Source: Streptococcus suis (GTDB lineage Bacteria > Bacillota > Bacilli > Lactobacillales > Streptococcaceae). Taken from it: a stretch of 64,000 bases of DNA. The stretch lies in assembly GCA_002831545.1 (NCBI GenBank), contig CP025095.1, positions 1,736,001-1,800,000 of the forward strand, given 5' to 3'. Below the pieces are notes generated by a model. The model was given only the letters and a program-made list of their open reading frames with translations, had not been told where the DNA came from and ran no database searches. This document shows, one piece after another, positions 27,201 to 35,405 of this stretch (within the stretch, counting starts at the first letter, position 1; every line of letters starts with the position of its first letter). Both the position numbers and the translations under genes were made by a program.

Positions 27201-30200
27201 TGGTACTGCGGCCGCATCATTATCCTTGGTCAATGTAAATGTCATCTGTCCTTGAATCAATGCTGGTATCGTTTCCAAGCCCTTGATACGTTTGGAAATA
27301 CGCAAGGTTTTTAATCGGTCGTTTTTGACTTTGATTTGTACTGTATCTGGAGATGTTGCACTGGTGGCTATTCCGTCCGCAAACTCTTCACTCACTGTTA
27401 CACGTCCATCTGAGTGGATTGTAAATGGTATTAAGTTTGTCAGTCGTGTATACCCTTGCGGTGCTCGGATTTCTTTAAGATAGTAGGTTCCTGCTTCAAA
27501 TCCAGAATTAGCACCGCTTCCATTTGTGAATGTAAACATACCATTTTGCAGATTGGCAATTTGACCATTAAGCGTGTCTCCTGTAGCATTTGTCACCGTG
27601 AAACGTGGAGCGGTATCGTTGACGCCTTCCGTAATCGTTTGTCCTGTCTCCGCATCGATTTTTACAATCTTAACCTTAAATTTCGGTGGAGAGTTAACGA
27701 TAGTCGAACTGCCACGAGTAAAGCGGGCTGTTCCATCTTCGTTTACAGTAAACTGAGCCACTGCTTGAGTTGGTTTTGCATAGCCATCTGGTGCACGAGT
27801 TTCCCACAGTTCATAGGTGGTATTTGGCAAGAGACCTTTCAGGACAAATTGTCCATTGGCTTTAGAGAAGAGGTTTGTTCGTACAACTGTAAAGCCAGTT
27901 GAGTGTATCTGACGCAATTCAAAGATTGCATTTTCCAATGGTTCTCCCTGAGCATTTTGCTTCGTAAACGTTAGTTCAAGCGGTTGATTATAGATATCCA
28001 GAGTCACCACACCATTGGTCAGTTGAGGAGTACTGGTCTGGCTGTTAGCCGTGTCTGCCTGTTTACGCAGTTTAAGCGTTCCATTTTCTTCATAAACCGT
28101 TAAGTTGATCTGCCCCATTCCACGATAGCCTGTGGGTGCTCTTACTTCCTCCAGCGTGTAGTTCCCTACTGTCAACTCATTAAAGAGGAACTCGTCTGAT
28201 TCAAATGTATTTCCGAGCGTCTCATCATATGGCTGACCACCATCTGTTTTTCTCAGGCGGAAAACAGCACCTTTCAATGGAGTATTTGCCAGATCTTTTT
28301 TCTTGAGTTTGAGGCTGAGTTTCGCATCCTTCTTGTTTATAATTTCAAACGGTGCTTGGGCAGTATAGGATTGTCCATCAATCGTTATATTGTCTGAATT
28401 TCTAATAATCAATCTATGGACTGTCGTATCTAGCGTATAACCCGCTGGTGCTTCAACTTCCTTGAAAGTGTACTCTCCTCCTAAGATATTTGTAAATTCA
28501 AGAATACCTTGTTCATTTGAACGAATGGTTTGATAAGGGCGCTGTTTCGAGTCGTAGAGAGTAAAGACCGCGCCTTCTAACGGACGATTTTGCTGATCTA
28601 CTTTCTTGACTTGGAAGGCATACCAGTCTGTCGGATAAGCTCCACCATTGGCAATCGTATCTCCTCCAACGAAAAAATTATCAGGTTTCAGACCACCACC
28701 AAGCACCACACTATTCCAGTTAACGCTTGTAGCATTCCTAAAACTTGTCTTACCAGAAGATTTTCGTTGCTTGAGACGAACAACGATTGTCTTATTTCTA
28801 AAACCGCTTCCCTCGTGATAAATTTCAAGAGTGTAGTTTGATTGGTAATTAAATTCGTTATTGTTCCAAGTCTCGCGTTTCAGTAGAACCGCAACCCCCA
28901 TATCCGTACCTTTAACCTCGTAGTGATATGTTGTCTCCTCACCACTTCTTGAAGTTCCTTTAAATGTTAGTGGTACCATCTCTGATCTAGTATAGGAAGC
29001 TGCCGGATTTCCATCCGCAACAAAAATCTCTATATTTTTTGGAATACTTGTATGAGTATTTCCATCATACAAGGGCGAGTCCACATGAAGGCGATCCCAA
29101 ATCTTACGGGCATTAGGACCGCTACCGCCAGTAATATCCTTTCTCCCTCCATTGTAGACTAGTTCCCAAGTAACAGAATCAGCTGTTTGATGAAAAACTT
29201 CTTTATGTACAGTACTAAACTGACGCAGACTTCCTTGAAGACCATGGCTACCGTTTTCAGTCGCATTAAGAGTTCCGTTAGCAGTCACCGTATGGCTACA
29301 ATCAAAGTTTCCTCCCTTGTAGCTAGTCTTATATTTCAATTTTTTATTGACTATATTGGACTGGGTATCGATTGGATTTTCTAAATCAAACGAATACCAC
29401 TCTGGTACAACTGGACGAACTCCAGTTAAATATGGTCCTCTGATATTTGTATCGTTATTGATTTGTACTAAATTTTGACTGCCGTCACTACCAATCTGAA
29501 ACCATCCACTATACTCACTTACTGAATAGGCTGCCGATGTCAAAACAAACTTGATTTTTCTGTCTTCTACATGATAGGTACGAGCAAGGATTTCATTTGT
29601 ACCGCTTTTATAAACCGGTGTCCATTCAACAGATGGATTGGCCAAATGGTCTAATTTTAACTCTTTTGGCAACTCAATCGTAAAGCTATCACCTTCTCTA
29701 GCAAAAGCTGGCAATTTGAAATAGAATTTTAGTGAACCATGAAATCCTCCCCATCTCTGCCCATTACGTTGCCAAGTTAACCAGTTGATATTGACTGGTT
29801 CAACACTAGTCACTCCATACGATTCACAAGAACCTGGTGGCGTAGGTGTTACAGGATTGCTAGTATCCTTTTTATTCGTAAAGACATACTGCAAATTTTT
29901 CCAATCCATCTGTGCAGTAGAAAGCGCATAGCCACCTGGAACATCTTCGGTCACTTCATAGTATATTCGTGTTTTTGTGGCAGTACTGCCTGTTCCAGAA
30001 AACTTTTCGACATTTGGAACGGTTACCTGTGTCTGATTCGCTTGCAAGGTTACTTTATGGTTTCTATAACTTCCACCATTGACAGAAAAAGTGACAGCGG
30101 TCTTCTCCGTACCAGTTGCCCATTTTTTCTGTATTGTAATATCACCTTTTAGAGCTTCTAGTGATGCACCCGTAATCGTATGATTTGCTTTTTCATTTGT

Positions 30201-32306
30201 CACATTGGTAATTGTCTCGACTACTGCAATACCTCCTGCTGGAACATCATTTACGGTAATTTGACTTTGCGTTTTATCAACTGTTTGCGTACTCTTTCGC
30301 CTATAATTCCCTCCCTCAGTAGGTTCATAGACATAGACAATCTTTGAATGAACTGTTTGTGTATTCTTATCTTCAGCAACGTCAAATGTATACGTTTGTA
30401 CACTATCTGTCGTATTGAGACGAGAGGTATACCACTCAATCACCTTATTATTAGACTCGCGATAGCGACCATTCACTCGAATAGTATCTGATAATTTTGG
30501 TGTATCATAAGGTGAGGTGGTTTGATCACTTGGCAAGGTCAAACTACCTGCACTTTTAATGTTTCGCTCCTCCTCCCTAGTTAATACAATCGTTTGTCCA
30601 TTTTGTGTCAAACGGGAACGTTCCGGCGCTTGCACCTTAACATCCGAATAATAATCCAGTGTGTAGTTCTCACTTGGAAGAAGAATCGGTGTTTCAATGG
30701 TGTACACATATGTGCCATCTTGAATCGGCAACTGATTTGTAACAGAATCAAATCTACCAGAATCACTATACCGACTCGTCTCAGGATTTCCAATCGTTTG
30801 TCCTTGGTTGTGGATAATAGATGTAATCTTAGGTGCTCCAAGTCCTGAGTCAACTGGTACCATAAAAGTATTTGCAATTTGTTTGATATATCTATCATTT
30901 GCTCCAGTAACAGTTGTAATATATTCCCAAATAATCTTCTTTTCACCAGTAGAGGTAACCTGAATTTCTTTCTTGCGTAAATCTCCTCCCTGTCTAAAAT
31001 GACGTGTTACCCCCGGAATCTCAATCCGAATCGGGTCAAAAATATCCTTGGTGATTTCCTCTTCTTTCGTAACAGTAGTGGTTGTTCCATTCGGATTATT
31101 GATAATGGTCGTTGTTCTATCCGTATTCGTTTCTGTAATAGCCCTCCTAGTCCGAGCAGAGCGCAACATACTACCAATCCGTCCTTCCAACCCATTCTTT
31201 TTAGCATTGGTGACATGGATTATTTTTTCGGCTCCACTTTCTTGCAACTGAATGACTGTCAGCTGTTTCTCTACTTCGTAACCTTGAGCTGTTGACAATT
31301 GACTGATTTGGTACTCACCCAAAGGTAAGTCTTTCCAGTCTAAAATCCCCTGCTCATCAGTGCGACCGTTATAACTTATTTCTGGATTTTCTACCGATGT
31401 AATGATAAACTCCGCACCTGCGATGGGCTTGCTAGGTTGCAAGACACCTTCTTCATGTTCTCGTAATACCAAGCGTAGATTAGCTGTTTGAATGGCTAAA
31501 GCTTGTTCTTCTTGTATCACCTCTTCGCCTTCAGGTACTGGATTAGGCTGCGTGTTGTCAGAAGTAGATTCAGAAGTTTCTGGAATTGGCTGCTCGGTAT
31601 CGGAGGCTACGGAATCAGTCACCATCTCTATACTATTCCTTTTGACCAATTCTTCAAATGTTTTCCAGTCTTCTGTTAAGATGGTCTTATAATCTGATGA
31701 CAGAACGGCCATAAATTGACCAGTTTGTAGCGGCTTCTTTATCTTCAAGCGTAGCAGAATTTCCTCGTATCTCCGCTCAGGCTTCTCTTCATCTACCTTC
31801 CACTCTATATGGCGTTCAGGCTCTGGCTTGATTTTGATGGAGTAATAGCCTAGACCATATACAGGCAAGGAAGATTCTAGAGAATCCTGTGTTGCAACAG
31901 TTGGGGCAACTTCCTGCTCAGGAAATTCCTTGGGCACATCTTCTTCACGATAGTCTTCATCCTTGACAAAACCTGGTGGAAGTTTTTCCTTTGGAACCCC
32001 TTGCTCATCCAGCTGACTTTCCAGTTCCAGCTCATTCTGGACTACCAAGCTAAGCCCCTTGCTGATGTCTACTCCCTCTTCAATCTGGACAATCACATCT
32101 AGCCTATCGAGCTGCTTTTGACTGGTATCTAGCTTAATGGCCAGCTTTTGACCATCTTCCTTCAGATGTTCTATATACTTAGTCCGAATGGTTAGTGGCG
32201 TTGTAGCACTAACTGTTTCCGAAAAAATTGTTATCGGTAACCGAATAATATCCAGACATAGAACAAGTAATAAGAAAGAACTAAAAAAGTATCTTACCTT
32301 TTTCAT
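21297..32306 (-). CDS. Giant ancillary pilin / adhesin, 3,669 aa, SpaA/Cna-B and discoidin domains
   Basis: Start set at the ATG at 32306 (MKKVRYFFSSFLLLV, signal peptide) because ATGGAGAAAAGTT gives an SD; a longer frame reaches 32354 without one. After a Pro/Glu/Thr-rich stretch (about 30-290) comes an adhesin head of two parts: about 420-650, and about 830-1160 with one Cys at each end of a likely disulphide (GSCESYG; NFDCSH). Then about twenty prealbumin-like domains, each with an E-box such as YTLVETAPPAGY. Two F5/8 type C (discoidin) domains lie at about 1762-1902 and 2625-2765 (IRVRNEEQVVNKWY near their ends), which can bind glycans or phospholipids. The end is YPKTGG, TM and basic tail. 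It is the tip or shaft-bound adhesin of the pilus. No frameshift over 11 kb. Confidence 0.92.
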   Translation of the reverse strand: MKKVRYFFSSFLLLVLCLDIIRLPITIFSETVSATTPLTIRTKYIEHLKEDGQKLAIKLDTSQKQLDRLDVIVQIEEGVDISKGLSLVVQNELELESQLDEQGVPKEKLPPGFVKDEDYREEDVPKEFPEQEVAPTVATQDSLESSLPVYGLGYYSIKIKPEPERHIEWKVDEEKPERRYEEILLRLKIKKPLQTGQFMAVLSSDYKTILTEDWKTFEELVKRNSIEMVTDSVASDTEQPIPETSESTSDNTQPNPVPEGEEVIQEEQALAIQTANLRLVLREHEEGVLQPSKPIAGAEFIITSVENPEISYNGRTDEQGILDWKDLPLGEYQISQLSTAQGYEVEKQLTVIQLQESGAEKIIHVTNAKKNGLEGRIGSMLRSARTRRAITETNTDRTTTIINNPNGTTTTVTKEEEITKDIFDPIRIEIPGVTRHFRQGGDLRKKEIQVTSTGEKKIIWEYITTVTGANDRYIKQIANTFMVPVDSGLGAPKITSIIHNQGQTIGNPETSRYSDSGRFDSVTNQLPIQDGTYVYTIETPILLPSENYTLDYYSDVKVQAPERSRLTQNGQTIVLTREEERNIKSAGSLTLPSDQTTSPYDTPKLSDTIRVNGRYRESNNKVIEWYTSRLNTTDSVQTYTFDVAEDKNTQTVHSKIVYVYEPTEGGNYRRKSTQTVDKTQSQITVNDVPAGGIAVVETITNVTNEKANHTITGASLEALKGDITIQKKWATGTEKTAVTFSVNGGSYRNHKVTLQANQTQVTVPNVEKFSGTGSTATKTRIYYEVTEDVPGGYALSTAQMDWKNLQYVFTNKKDTSNPVTPTPPGSCESYGVTSVEPVNINWLTWQRNGQRWGGFHGSLKFYFKLPAFAREGDSFTIELPKELKLDHLANPSVEWTPVYKSGTNEILARTYHVEDRKIKFVLTSAAYSVSEYSGWFQIGSDGSQNLVQINNDTNIRGPYLTGVRPVVPEWYSFDLENPIDTQSNIVNKKLKYKTSYKGGNFDCSHTVTANGTLNATENGSHGLQGSLRQFSTVHKEVFHQTADSVTWELVYNGGRKDITGGSGPNARKIWDRLHVDSPLYDGNTHTSIPKNIEIFVADGNPAASYTRSEMVPLTFKGTSRSGEETTYHYEVKGTDMGVAVLLKRETWNNNEFNYQSNYTLEIYHEGSGFRNKTIVVRLKQRKSSGKTSFRNATSVNWNSVVLGGGLKPDNFFVGGDTIANGGAYPTDWYAFQVKKVDQQNRPLEGAVFTLYDSKQRPYQTIRSNEQGILEFTNILGGEYTFKEVEAPAGYTLDTTVHRLIIRNSDNITIDGQSYTAQAPFEIINKKDAKLSLKLKKKDLANTPLKGAVFRLRKTDGGQPYDETLGNTFESDEFLFNELTVGNYTLEEVRAPTGYRGMGQINLTVYEENGTLKLRKQADTANSQTSTPQLTNGVVTLDIYNQPLELTFTKQNAQGEPLENAIFELRQIHSTGFTVVRTNLFSKANGQFVLKGLLPNTTYELWETRAPDGYAKPTQAVAQFTVNEDGTARFTRGSSTIVNSPPKFKVKIVKIDAETGQTITEGVNDTAPRFTVTNATGDTLNGQIANLQNGMFTFTNGSGANSGFEAGTYYLKEIRAPQGYTRLTNLIPFTIHSDGRVTVSEEFADGIATSATSPDTVQIKVKNDRLKTLRISKRIKGLETIPALIQGQMTFTLTKDNDAAAVPAVQTHAATEDFVFNNLTYGSYTLVETAPPAGYMVEPIVYKVAVSRAGVSLYRTSDQVTPSRVERASLITSPDLSNIQSGPESNAIDGSETTSVTYYNFNGQGNTIPVGAYLGVDLQSVKRVRNVFYLQGNQSNVTDRMNRYTVEYSIDGETYYPITSSATAERFEQSTDLLARYIRVRNEEQVVNKWYAVRELRITAQEAESVSLQGGQAFPIGNIQHPFIRMEKRDSETGAIIQGTATFKLYKVPEDTTETTLSTAINDNNLIQTFQLANGQTGNETLLIKELGKYALVETQAPDGYIGLSQPVLLEATEARQAHSDTKNKHVTRFAVLSSRDKVTVDTSSTANDNVLKLQVKNRQKVYNLKILKRDAQNAQQGLTATFGLFNADGTNKIAEGQTNESDHSYTFSQLRPGTYILKELQTPINYNPLRDFKIVIANNGQVSVLDTPTRMVEVGNTVDTTISLTIKNRTYTPISIQKVDKRSNETTLTGVRLRIQAKNGNQMPQFSNRSWHETNYQGRVIDTEKALEWNTSAAGNAVFQLPQGTYTISELSAPAGYEQLQPFDITVAEDGSVQLAQGTNTEQVSQGTKDGRINIKLTNVFKPKIKITKVDSRDVNRKLAGARFKLFGPDENTQIGQEVTTDTNGEITLPGVEPGTYYLQESQPPTDYQANSLKYRIVIADNGSAQITNADGKIEVGASQDQGADKIIPITVKNERETYDLKILKRDAQNAQQGLIATFGLYNADGISKITEGQTNESDHSHTFSQLLPGTYVLKEVTPPSGYIQVDPVRLEITQAGQLRILSGDTELLQVGASSGNTLQLTVKNDSKKTLRISKRIKGLEDLPSLITGQMTFTLTKDNDATAVSAVQTHAATEDFVFTNLTYGSYTLVETAPPAGYMVEPITYKVSVSRSGVSLYKVANAAQIERVAGATLFKSPDLSNIQSGQDGDAIDGSDTTSVTYQNFNGQGDNIPAGAYLGVDLQGVKRVRHIHYLQGTLHNPLDRFNRFTLEYSIDGRTYFPLSTYTEHGLVDLNTDIVARYIRVRNEEQVVNKWYGVRELRISAQEAESVSLQGGQTFPIGNIQHPEIQIEKQDMNNRTIQQEVTFKLYKVPDDATSQTVTGALTDQNLVQTFTLTNGQVSQALQAKVLGRYALVEVAPPTGYRALAGPVLLDLQTLQRPHSGRQMKTVSRFTLVGTNDKVRIDTATENVLKIFVKNELLTYNLLIKKRDLANPNTGLDARFELYDENETRPPLGQGNTTQAENSLTFRNLRPGTYVLKEVTAPTGYNPIQKIKLTISLDGQITIVEGPQDLLEGQAVNANNEIELVVKNRPFTDFSIEKVSNLTPTINLAGVQLQIKAKNNGPAPLFSDNDLHRQQYRATIDTANKSLTWWTQSNDVGNAVFKLPQGTYTISELVAPAGYELLQPFDIIVGADGQVRLANGAPTNAEINTKDGRINLKLTNIFKPKLKIIKVDSRDENRKLENATFKLFGEDGRTQVGSDLVTGATGEIETPALTPGTYYLQETQSPAGFQTNGTKYKLIIAADGTTTVENGNDLIAVAPLSDDKVIQITVKNKVKTYRLKIKKRDYDNPTNGVSDARFALYPSEGPNADGSNKVQVLINGQMKALEGNSYSHFDNTIDFPNIPPGEYVLREIQAPSGYTKIRDTRLQIGEDGRLTLLDADQAFVSVETGQGDTLVMVAKNIRTFNFQVKKIDSANETTLLDNARFSIYKTDVNWTKGDTALAQGVTSAGIYQINLEHGYYILKEEQAPSGYLLNQKEYRFQINHDGSILLHDPDETVSLSRADTNRLVVFTMKNTRTTSQFKLAKRSYRDSAQRLEATFELKESGNAQATAVVKRTTTTGDEVLFDNLPVGKSYILKETVAPDGYQKIEKEIHIDIGADGAITIQDGGDLVSLDNTDSHLIIVKNLRKGEYPKTGGIGIIPYIALGGVMMLLALAVELGKEKRWKHIRK
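22490..27300 (-). repeat. Large internal duplication in the giant adhesin (863-codon period)
   Basis: Matching segments lie exactly 2,589 nt (863 codons) apart: KTLRISKRIKGLE at about 27300 and 24711, and the discoidin blocks at about 26600-27020 and 24010-24430. Each module is SpaA (ETAPPAGY) - discoidin - SpaA - SpaA - SpaA (YTISEL) - SpaA (YYLQE). DNA identity is high, so homologous recombination could expand or shrink the protein. Confidence 0.85.
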
Positions 32307-32398
32307 AACTTTTCTCCATTTCATATACTTATATTCATCATTATTCTTTATCACGTTGTCATTACGTTGTCATTTCACCTAATTTGGCGTTTCAGTTG

Positions 32399-32404
32399 AT
32401 TATA
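32399..32404 (-). promoter_or_regulatory. -10 box of the pilus operon
   Basis: Minus strand AGTATAATCAAC about 95 nt before the ATG at 32306; the -35 region is T-rich and weak (TTTTAT). Confidence 0.55.
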
Positions 32405-32462
32405 CTAAATTTTTCAAAAAAATAAAAGTAGTTTACAGCAAAAAAACAAACAAATTCCACCG

Positions 32463-32480
32463 ATATATATATATATATAT
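32463..32480. repeat. (AT)9 dinucleotide tract upstream of the pilus operon
   Basis: Nine perfect AT units lie about 60 nt upstream of the presumed -10 of the giant adhesin gene, in an AT-rich region where no gene is seen (32407-32615). Length changes could alter DNA curvature or an upstream binding site. Confidence 0.8.
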
Positions 32481-32615
32481 GCAAATGCGATTTTTTCAGC
32501 AGTTTTTAGGGAATTATGAAAAAATTTTTGAAATTTTCTTGGTTTCAATCATACAAATATATATAGTTTTCATATATGTTTATTATGTTTATTTATACTC
32601 GTTTCATGATTGGTA

Positions 32616-32719
32616 ATACTCTTCGAAAATCAAACTCAAACGTTGTTGACTTGATTTGATGAACTTCAGTTCTATCTTCATCTTCGTCGCCTAGTTTGAT
32701 TTTGATTTTCATTGAGTAT
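32616..32719. mobile_element. MITE-like inverted-repeat element (104 bp)
   Basis: Left end ATACTCTTCGAAAATCAAA and right end, read on the other strand, ATACTCAATGAAAATCAAA are imperfect terminal inverted repeats. The interior is a short hairpin-prone segment. The ends resemble a small repeat often found in streptococci. No coding capacity. Confidence 0.55.
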
Positions 32720-32751
32720 AACTATTGCCTTTATAGACTTTTATAGTCAAT

Positions 32752-32782
32752 AAAAAAATCCCGACCTTATAAGCCGAGATTT
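32752..32782 (-). terminator. Terminator of the serine operon
   Basis: Minus strand AATCTCGGC-TTATAA-GGTCGGGATT followed by TTTTTTTA. The stem overlaps the last codons of the Spx/ArsC-like gene. Confidence 0.75.
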
Positions 32783-33120
32783 TCATATTTTGTGCGATAG
32801 CCAATCTGTAAGATTTTCCCATCTTGAATCAAGAGAGGACGTTTGATCAACATGCCATCATTAGCTAATAAGTCTAATGCTTGATCCACCGTCAAACTAT
32901 CAAATTTATCCTTCAGACCAAGTTGACGGTAACTGTTTCCTGAAGTATTGAAATATTTTTTCAAGTCTAAACCTGTTGCCTCCATCCAGGATTTGAGCTG
33001 GTCAGCACTAGGAGGAGTTGACTTGATATCAATAGCTTCAAATTCCAAGCCCAAACTCTTCAGCTCTGCTTTTGCTGCTCGACAGGTCGAACACTTGGGA
33101 TATTCATAAAATAAAATCAT
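32767..33120 (-). CDS. Spx/MgsR/ArsC-family thioredoxin-fold protein
   Basis: 117 residues with the N-terminal redox motif PKCSTCRAAKAEL (CxxC). RPLLIQDGKILQIGYRTKYE near the C-terminus is typical of the ArsC/Spx superfamily. Annotated variously as arsenate reductase-like or Spx-like. No arsenic genes are nearby and no RNA polymerase-binding Spx signature is obvious, so a general thiol role is possible. Last gene of the serC-GNAT-serA-ogt operon; its ATG overlaps the ogt stop codon. Confidence 0.85.
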   Translation of the reverse strand: MILFYEYPKCSTCRAAKAELKSLGLEFEAIDIKSTPPSADQLKSWMEATGLDLKKYFNTSGNSYRQLGLKDKFDSLTVDQALDLLANDGMLIKRPLLIQDGKILQIGYRTKYENLGL

Positions 33121-33611
33121 ATCTTCACCTCAAAGTATGGATTTTCGTGTTGCAAGAGCCAGATTTTTTTATCCAGTCCTCCAGCATAGCCTGTCAACTG
33201 CCCTTTTTGATTGAGAACACGATGACAGGGAACGATGACAGAATAGGGATTTCGCCCAACTGCTCCTCCTACTGCCTGACCAGAACAAAGGCCCAGTTGC
33301 TGGGCAAGTTGCCCATAGCTAGTCGTCTGACCATGAGGGATTTCTTTCAATAAAGCCCAGACTTTTTCCTGAAATTCAGTCCCAATAGCATCAAGTTGAA
33401 GGGCAGTAAAATCCACCTCCTCACCTGAAAAATAAGCATCCAGCAAGAGACTGGTCTGGTCTAAAATAGGGTGCGAGCCTAGAACTGGTTCTTCAGTTAG
33501 TCCTCGTTCAAAATACTTTTGGTCCTCAAACCAAGCTCCTCGCAAGCCTTTATCACTTGTAACCAAGGACATAGGCCCAAGTGGACTTTGATAGATTTGT
33601 TTATACAGCAT
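33117..33611 (-). CDS. ogt: Methylated-DNA-[protein]-cysteine S-methyltransferase
   Basis: 164 residues with the active-site motif VIVPCHRVL (Cys acceptor) and GYAGGLDKK downstream. It removes O6-alkyl groups from guanine by suicide transfer. The HTH region (GQTTSYGQLAQQLG) is intact. It starts 2 nt after serA stops and overlaps the thioredoxin-fold gene by 4 nt, so it is co-translated with the serine genes. Confidence 0.94.
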   Translation of the reverse strand: MLYKQIYQSPLGPMSLVTSDKGLRGAWFEDQKYFERGLTEEPVLGSHPILDQTSLLLDAYFSGEEVDFTALQLDAIGTEFQEKVWALLKEIPHGQTTSYGQLAQQLGLCSGQAVGGAVGRNPYSVIVPCHRVLNQKGQLTGYAGGLDKKIWLLQHENPYFEVKI

Positions 33612-33613
33612 GA

Positions 33614-34795
33614 TTAGTTTTTATTCTGAATGACACGCACTTTGACAATTGCATCAGTCGCTTCAAAGTTAGCAACTAACTGATCAATCTTTTCCTTATC
33701 TGCTTCATCCAAGTCTAACAAGGTATAAGCATAGTCACCTTTTGACTTGTTGATAATGTTGTCAATGTTGATGCCCAATTCAGACACGGCTGTGGTGATT
33801 TTTGCCACCATGTTTGGAATATTTTTGTTGATGAGAGTAATCCGATACGGTGCATCTAGGAATTGTTTGACATTTGGGAAGTTAACTGAGTTGATAATTT
33901 CACCCGTCTCCATAAAACGACGAATGGTCTGACCAGCCGCAATGGCACAGTTAAGCTCCGCTTCTTCTGTTGACCCACCAACGTGCGGGAAGACGATAAT
34001 GTTGTCTTTGTTGAGCACTTCTTCTGTTCCAAAGTCAGTGATGTAGTTCTTGATAACTCCTGCTTCGATAGCTTCAAACAGGTCAGCGTTATTGACCAAC
34101 TCACCACGGGCGAAGTTAATCAAAGTCGTTCCTTTCTTCATTTGGCCAAAACTGTCTGCATTGAACAAATCACGGGTCTTGTCTGTCAAAGGAACATGGA
34201 CTGTGATATAGTCAGCGTTGTTAAAGATTTCTTTCAAATCATCCACACGTTTGACATGGCTGGAAATGCTCCATGCTGTTTCAATCGACACATATGGATC
34301 GTAACCAAGCACATTCATCCCCAGACGACGAGCATCGTTGGCAATACGCGCACCGATAGCACCCAACCCGATAACGCCCAAAGTTTTGCCTGAAATCTCT
34401 GTCCCAGCAAACTGCTTCTTACCTGCTTCAACCTGCTTAGGTACATCATCTCCTGACAATGTATTTGCCCATGCCGTCGCTCCGATATAGTCACGGGCAG
34501 ACAAGAGAATAGAAGCAAGCACAGCTTCTTTTACGGCGTTGGCATTGGCACCTGGGGTATTAAAAACCACAATCCCTTTCTCAGTCGCTTCATCAATAGG
34601 AATATTGTTTGTCCCTGCACCCGCACGTGCAATGGCTTTCAGATTTTCGGGAAAATCAAAGCCATGCAAGTTTTCAGAACGGATGATAAAGGCATCTGGA
34701 TTGGCCGCATGGTCCCCATCAATCTGGAATTTATTGCCCAATTCCTTCAAACCAACCTGGTTAATATTGTTAAAAGTACGTACGCTAAATACCAT
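33614..34795 (-). CDS. serA: D-3-phosphoglycerate dehydrogenase
   Basis: 393 residues, the short streptococcal form. The NAD-binding motif GVIGLGAIGARIAND, the catalytic region with ARGELVNNADL and HVGGSTEEAE, and a C-terminal ACT domain (ITLINKNIPNMVAKITTAV) are seen. Catalyses the first step of serine synthesis from 3-phosphoglycerate. It is preceded by a terminator-like hairpin, so expression relative to serC may be attenuated. Confidence 0.96.
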   Translation of the reverse strand: MVFSVRTFNNINQVGLKELGNKFQIDGDHAANPDAFIIRSENLHGFDFPENLKAIARAGAGTNNIPIDEATEKGIVVFNTPGANANAVKEAVLASILLSARDYIGATAWANTLSGDDVPKQVEAGKKQFAGTEISGKTLGVIGLGAIGARIANDARRLGMNVLGYDPYVSIETAWSISSHVKRVDDLKEIFNNADYITVHVPLTDKTRDLFNADSFGQMKKGTTLINFARGELVNNADLFEAIEAGVIKNYITDFGTEEVLNKDNIIVFPHVGGSTEEAELNCAIAAGQTIRRFMETGEIINSVNFPNVKQFLDAPYRITLINKNIPNMVAKITTAVSELGINIDNIINKSKGDYAYTLLDLDEADKEKIDQLVANFEATDAIVKVRVIQNKN

Positions 34796-34806
34796 TATTC
34801 TTACCC

Positions 34807-34832
34807 AAAAAGGCGGAAGAGCCTCCGCCTAA
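34807..34832 (-). terminator. Attenuator-like hairpin between GNAT gene and serA
   Basis: Minus strand AGGCGGAGGCTCTTCCGCCTTTTTGG: a 7-bp GC-rich stem with a T-run, in the 52-nt gap before serA. It looks like an internal terminator that would limit serA, ogt and the last gene. Confidence 0.75.
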
Positions 34833-34847
34833 CTTTCTTTCATATTT

Positions 34848-35405
34848 TTAATTATTTCCGAGTAACCAACGGTCGTCTTCACTGATTTCCTGGTAAAGAC
34901 TCCGCTCGCTCTTGTGCTTGATTTTTTGATAGGCTAGACGTTCTCCATCTATTGGGACTTTACCACAATAGACATAGCCTAATTTTTTTAGAATGTGCTG
35001 CATTGTCTTATTCTGCTCGTGGGTATCACAGCGGAAATCCGGTCCTTTTTGACCTTCAATTAAACCTTGCAAAAAAGTTTGTATGATTCCTTGACCACGA
35101 AATTCGTCAGCTGCTGCAATTCTATGAAATGTTGTATATACAGGATGATTGTGCTGCCATTTTCCTTCATATATGGCCTCATATTCTGCTTCTTGACCAC
35201 GATGAACGGCGGCATAAGCTGCCACCTTACCGTCAACTAGACCAACGTAACCTCTGCCAGAAAGAATGTCATCAAAGATATCCTCTTTATTAGGATACTC
35301 TCCCTGCCATTGATTGATACCGGAGGTTGCTAGAAATGCACGAGCATCTTCAAGAATATTGACAATAGCCTCCAGCTCATTGGGATGTGCTAATCTAATT
35401 TCCAT
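34848..35405 (-). CDS. GNAT family N-acetyltransferase
   Basis: 185 residues of GNAT fold: the acetyl-CoA loop FRGQGIIQTFLQGL fits the R/Q-x-x-G-x-G/A motif, and the N-terminus [14 protein letters not shown] is the usual beta1/alpha1. The substrate is unknown. It lies between serC and serA, and its ATG overlaps the serC stop codon, which suggests coupled translation but not a direct role in serine synthesis. The pairing is common in streptococci. Confidence 0.88.
   Translation of the reverse strand: MEIRLAHPNELEAIVNILEDARAFLATSGINQWQGEYPNKEDIFDDILSGRGYVGLVDGKVAAYAAVHRGQEAEYEAIYEGKWQHNHPVYTTFHRIAAADEFRGQGIIQTFLQGLIEGQKGPDFRCDTHEQNKTMQHILKKLGYVYCGKVPIDGERLAYQKIKHKSERSLYQEISEDDRWLLGNN

Noticed and set aside
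24000..31300. Many plus-strand frames of 60-148 aa opposite the giant adhesin
   Set aside because: Antisense shadows produced by repeated codon use in the Cna-B domains; no RBS and no independent composition.
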